Origin: Brevibacterium moorei
GTDB taxonomy: Bacteria > Actinomycetota > Actinomycetes > Actinomycetales > Brevibacteriaceae
Direction: 5' to 3'
Length of the DNA: 39,770 bases
Assembly (NCBI RefSeq): GCF_024580735.1
Contig: NZ_JANIJX010000027.1
Location: 1-39,770, forward strand
Shown here: in pieces, positions 39,757 to 39,770 of the stretch
Layout: the number at the start of each line of letters is the position of its first letter
Position numbering within the stretch: position 1 is the stretch's first letter
Position numbers and translations under genes: made by a program
The notes under the pieces: generated by a model
What the model was told of the DNA's origin: nothing
Databases searched by the model: none
The model's input: the letters and a program-made list of their open reading frames with translations, nothing else

Positions 39757-39770
39757 CGTACTTGAATAGT

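Larger units (their letters stand above)
39441..39770 (+). other. Intergenic region carrying the rRNA operon promoter and leader
   Basis: No protein-coding gene is supported. The first 110 bases are GC-rich with nothing recognisable. A promoter-like pair is at 39555-39583, and the last part carries an antitermination-like sequence at 39736-39756. The 16S rRNA itself is not in the window and would be expected to begin soon after the right edge. Confidence 0.7.

Noticed and set aside
1..39770. CRISPR array, prophage or integron
   Set aside because: No regularly spaced repeats, phage structural genes or integrase are visible; the short palindromes are isolated.

Overview
This is a 39.8 kb chromosomal window from a high-GC Gram-positive bacterium, most likely an actinomycete of the Micrococcales or a close relative. 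The evidence is the uniformly GC-rich codon use, an LPxTG surface protein, an actinobacterial MrpA/MrpB fusion, a DCD-DUT type dCTP deaminase, and an rRNA leader at the right edge of the type seen in mycobacteria and corynebacteria. Genus cannot be fixed from this window. No complete insertion sequence, prophage, CRISPR array or tRNA is visible.

Layout. 1-68: start of a leftward gene cut by the edge. 209-1994: a LysR regulator divergent from two coupled DUF202 membrane proteins. 2214-5995: 3-hydroxyisobutyrate dehydrogenase, a YggS-type PLP protein and a thioredoxin/NHL-repeat protein. 6083-10845 (minus): a membrane-anchored protein of unknown function, an ABC-ATPase-like protein without a Walker A motif, and a long low-complexity LPRTG cell-wall protein. 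11057-12719: dcd and an unrecognised gene. 12861-19713: a six-gene Mrp/Mnh cation/proton antiporter operon (A/B fused, C, D, E, F, G), each gene overlapping the next by 4 bases. 19720-22283: HpcH/HpaI aldolase, CorA, and an isochorismatase-fold protein without its cysteine. 22401-25640 (minus): a ProVWX-type glycine betaine/proline transporter. 26173-29099: His-rich membrane protein, PCuAC copper chaperone and Tat-exported DyP peroxidase. 29072-31278: CPBP protease and type I 3-dehydroquinate dehydratase. 31358-35184 (minus): DUF4235, class IV aminotransferase-like protein, HSL-type hydrolase, VIT/ferritin-like protein. 35356-37806 (minus): MenC/N-acylamino acid racemase and M20 peptidase. 37926-39440: GCS2-family ligase. 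39441-39770: rRNA promoter and leader.

Themes. Osmotic and ionic homeostasis is represented twice (Mrp antiporter and ProVWX), with CorA nearby. A probable periplasm-side copper/heme module (26173-29099) resembles Streptomyces copper-trafficking operons. The racemase/peptidase pair suggests conversion of N-acyl D-amino acids to L-amino acids.

Structure between genes is rich. At least ten genes have a -10-like hexamer placed 6-7 bases before the start codon with no ribosome binding site in between, the pattern of leaderless transcripts. A palindromic element with matching 12-base ends occurs twice, 23 kb apart. A perfect 27-base inverted repeat sits at 6000-6065. The best candidates for undescribed biology are the dispersed palindromes, the degenerate ABC ATPase with its unknown neighbours, the cysteine-less isochorismatase protein, and the compact copper/DyP cluster.
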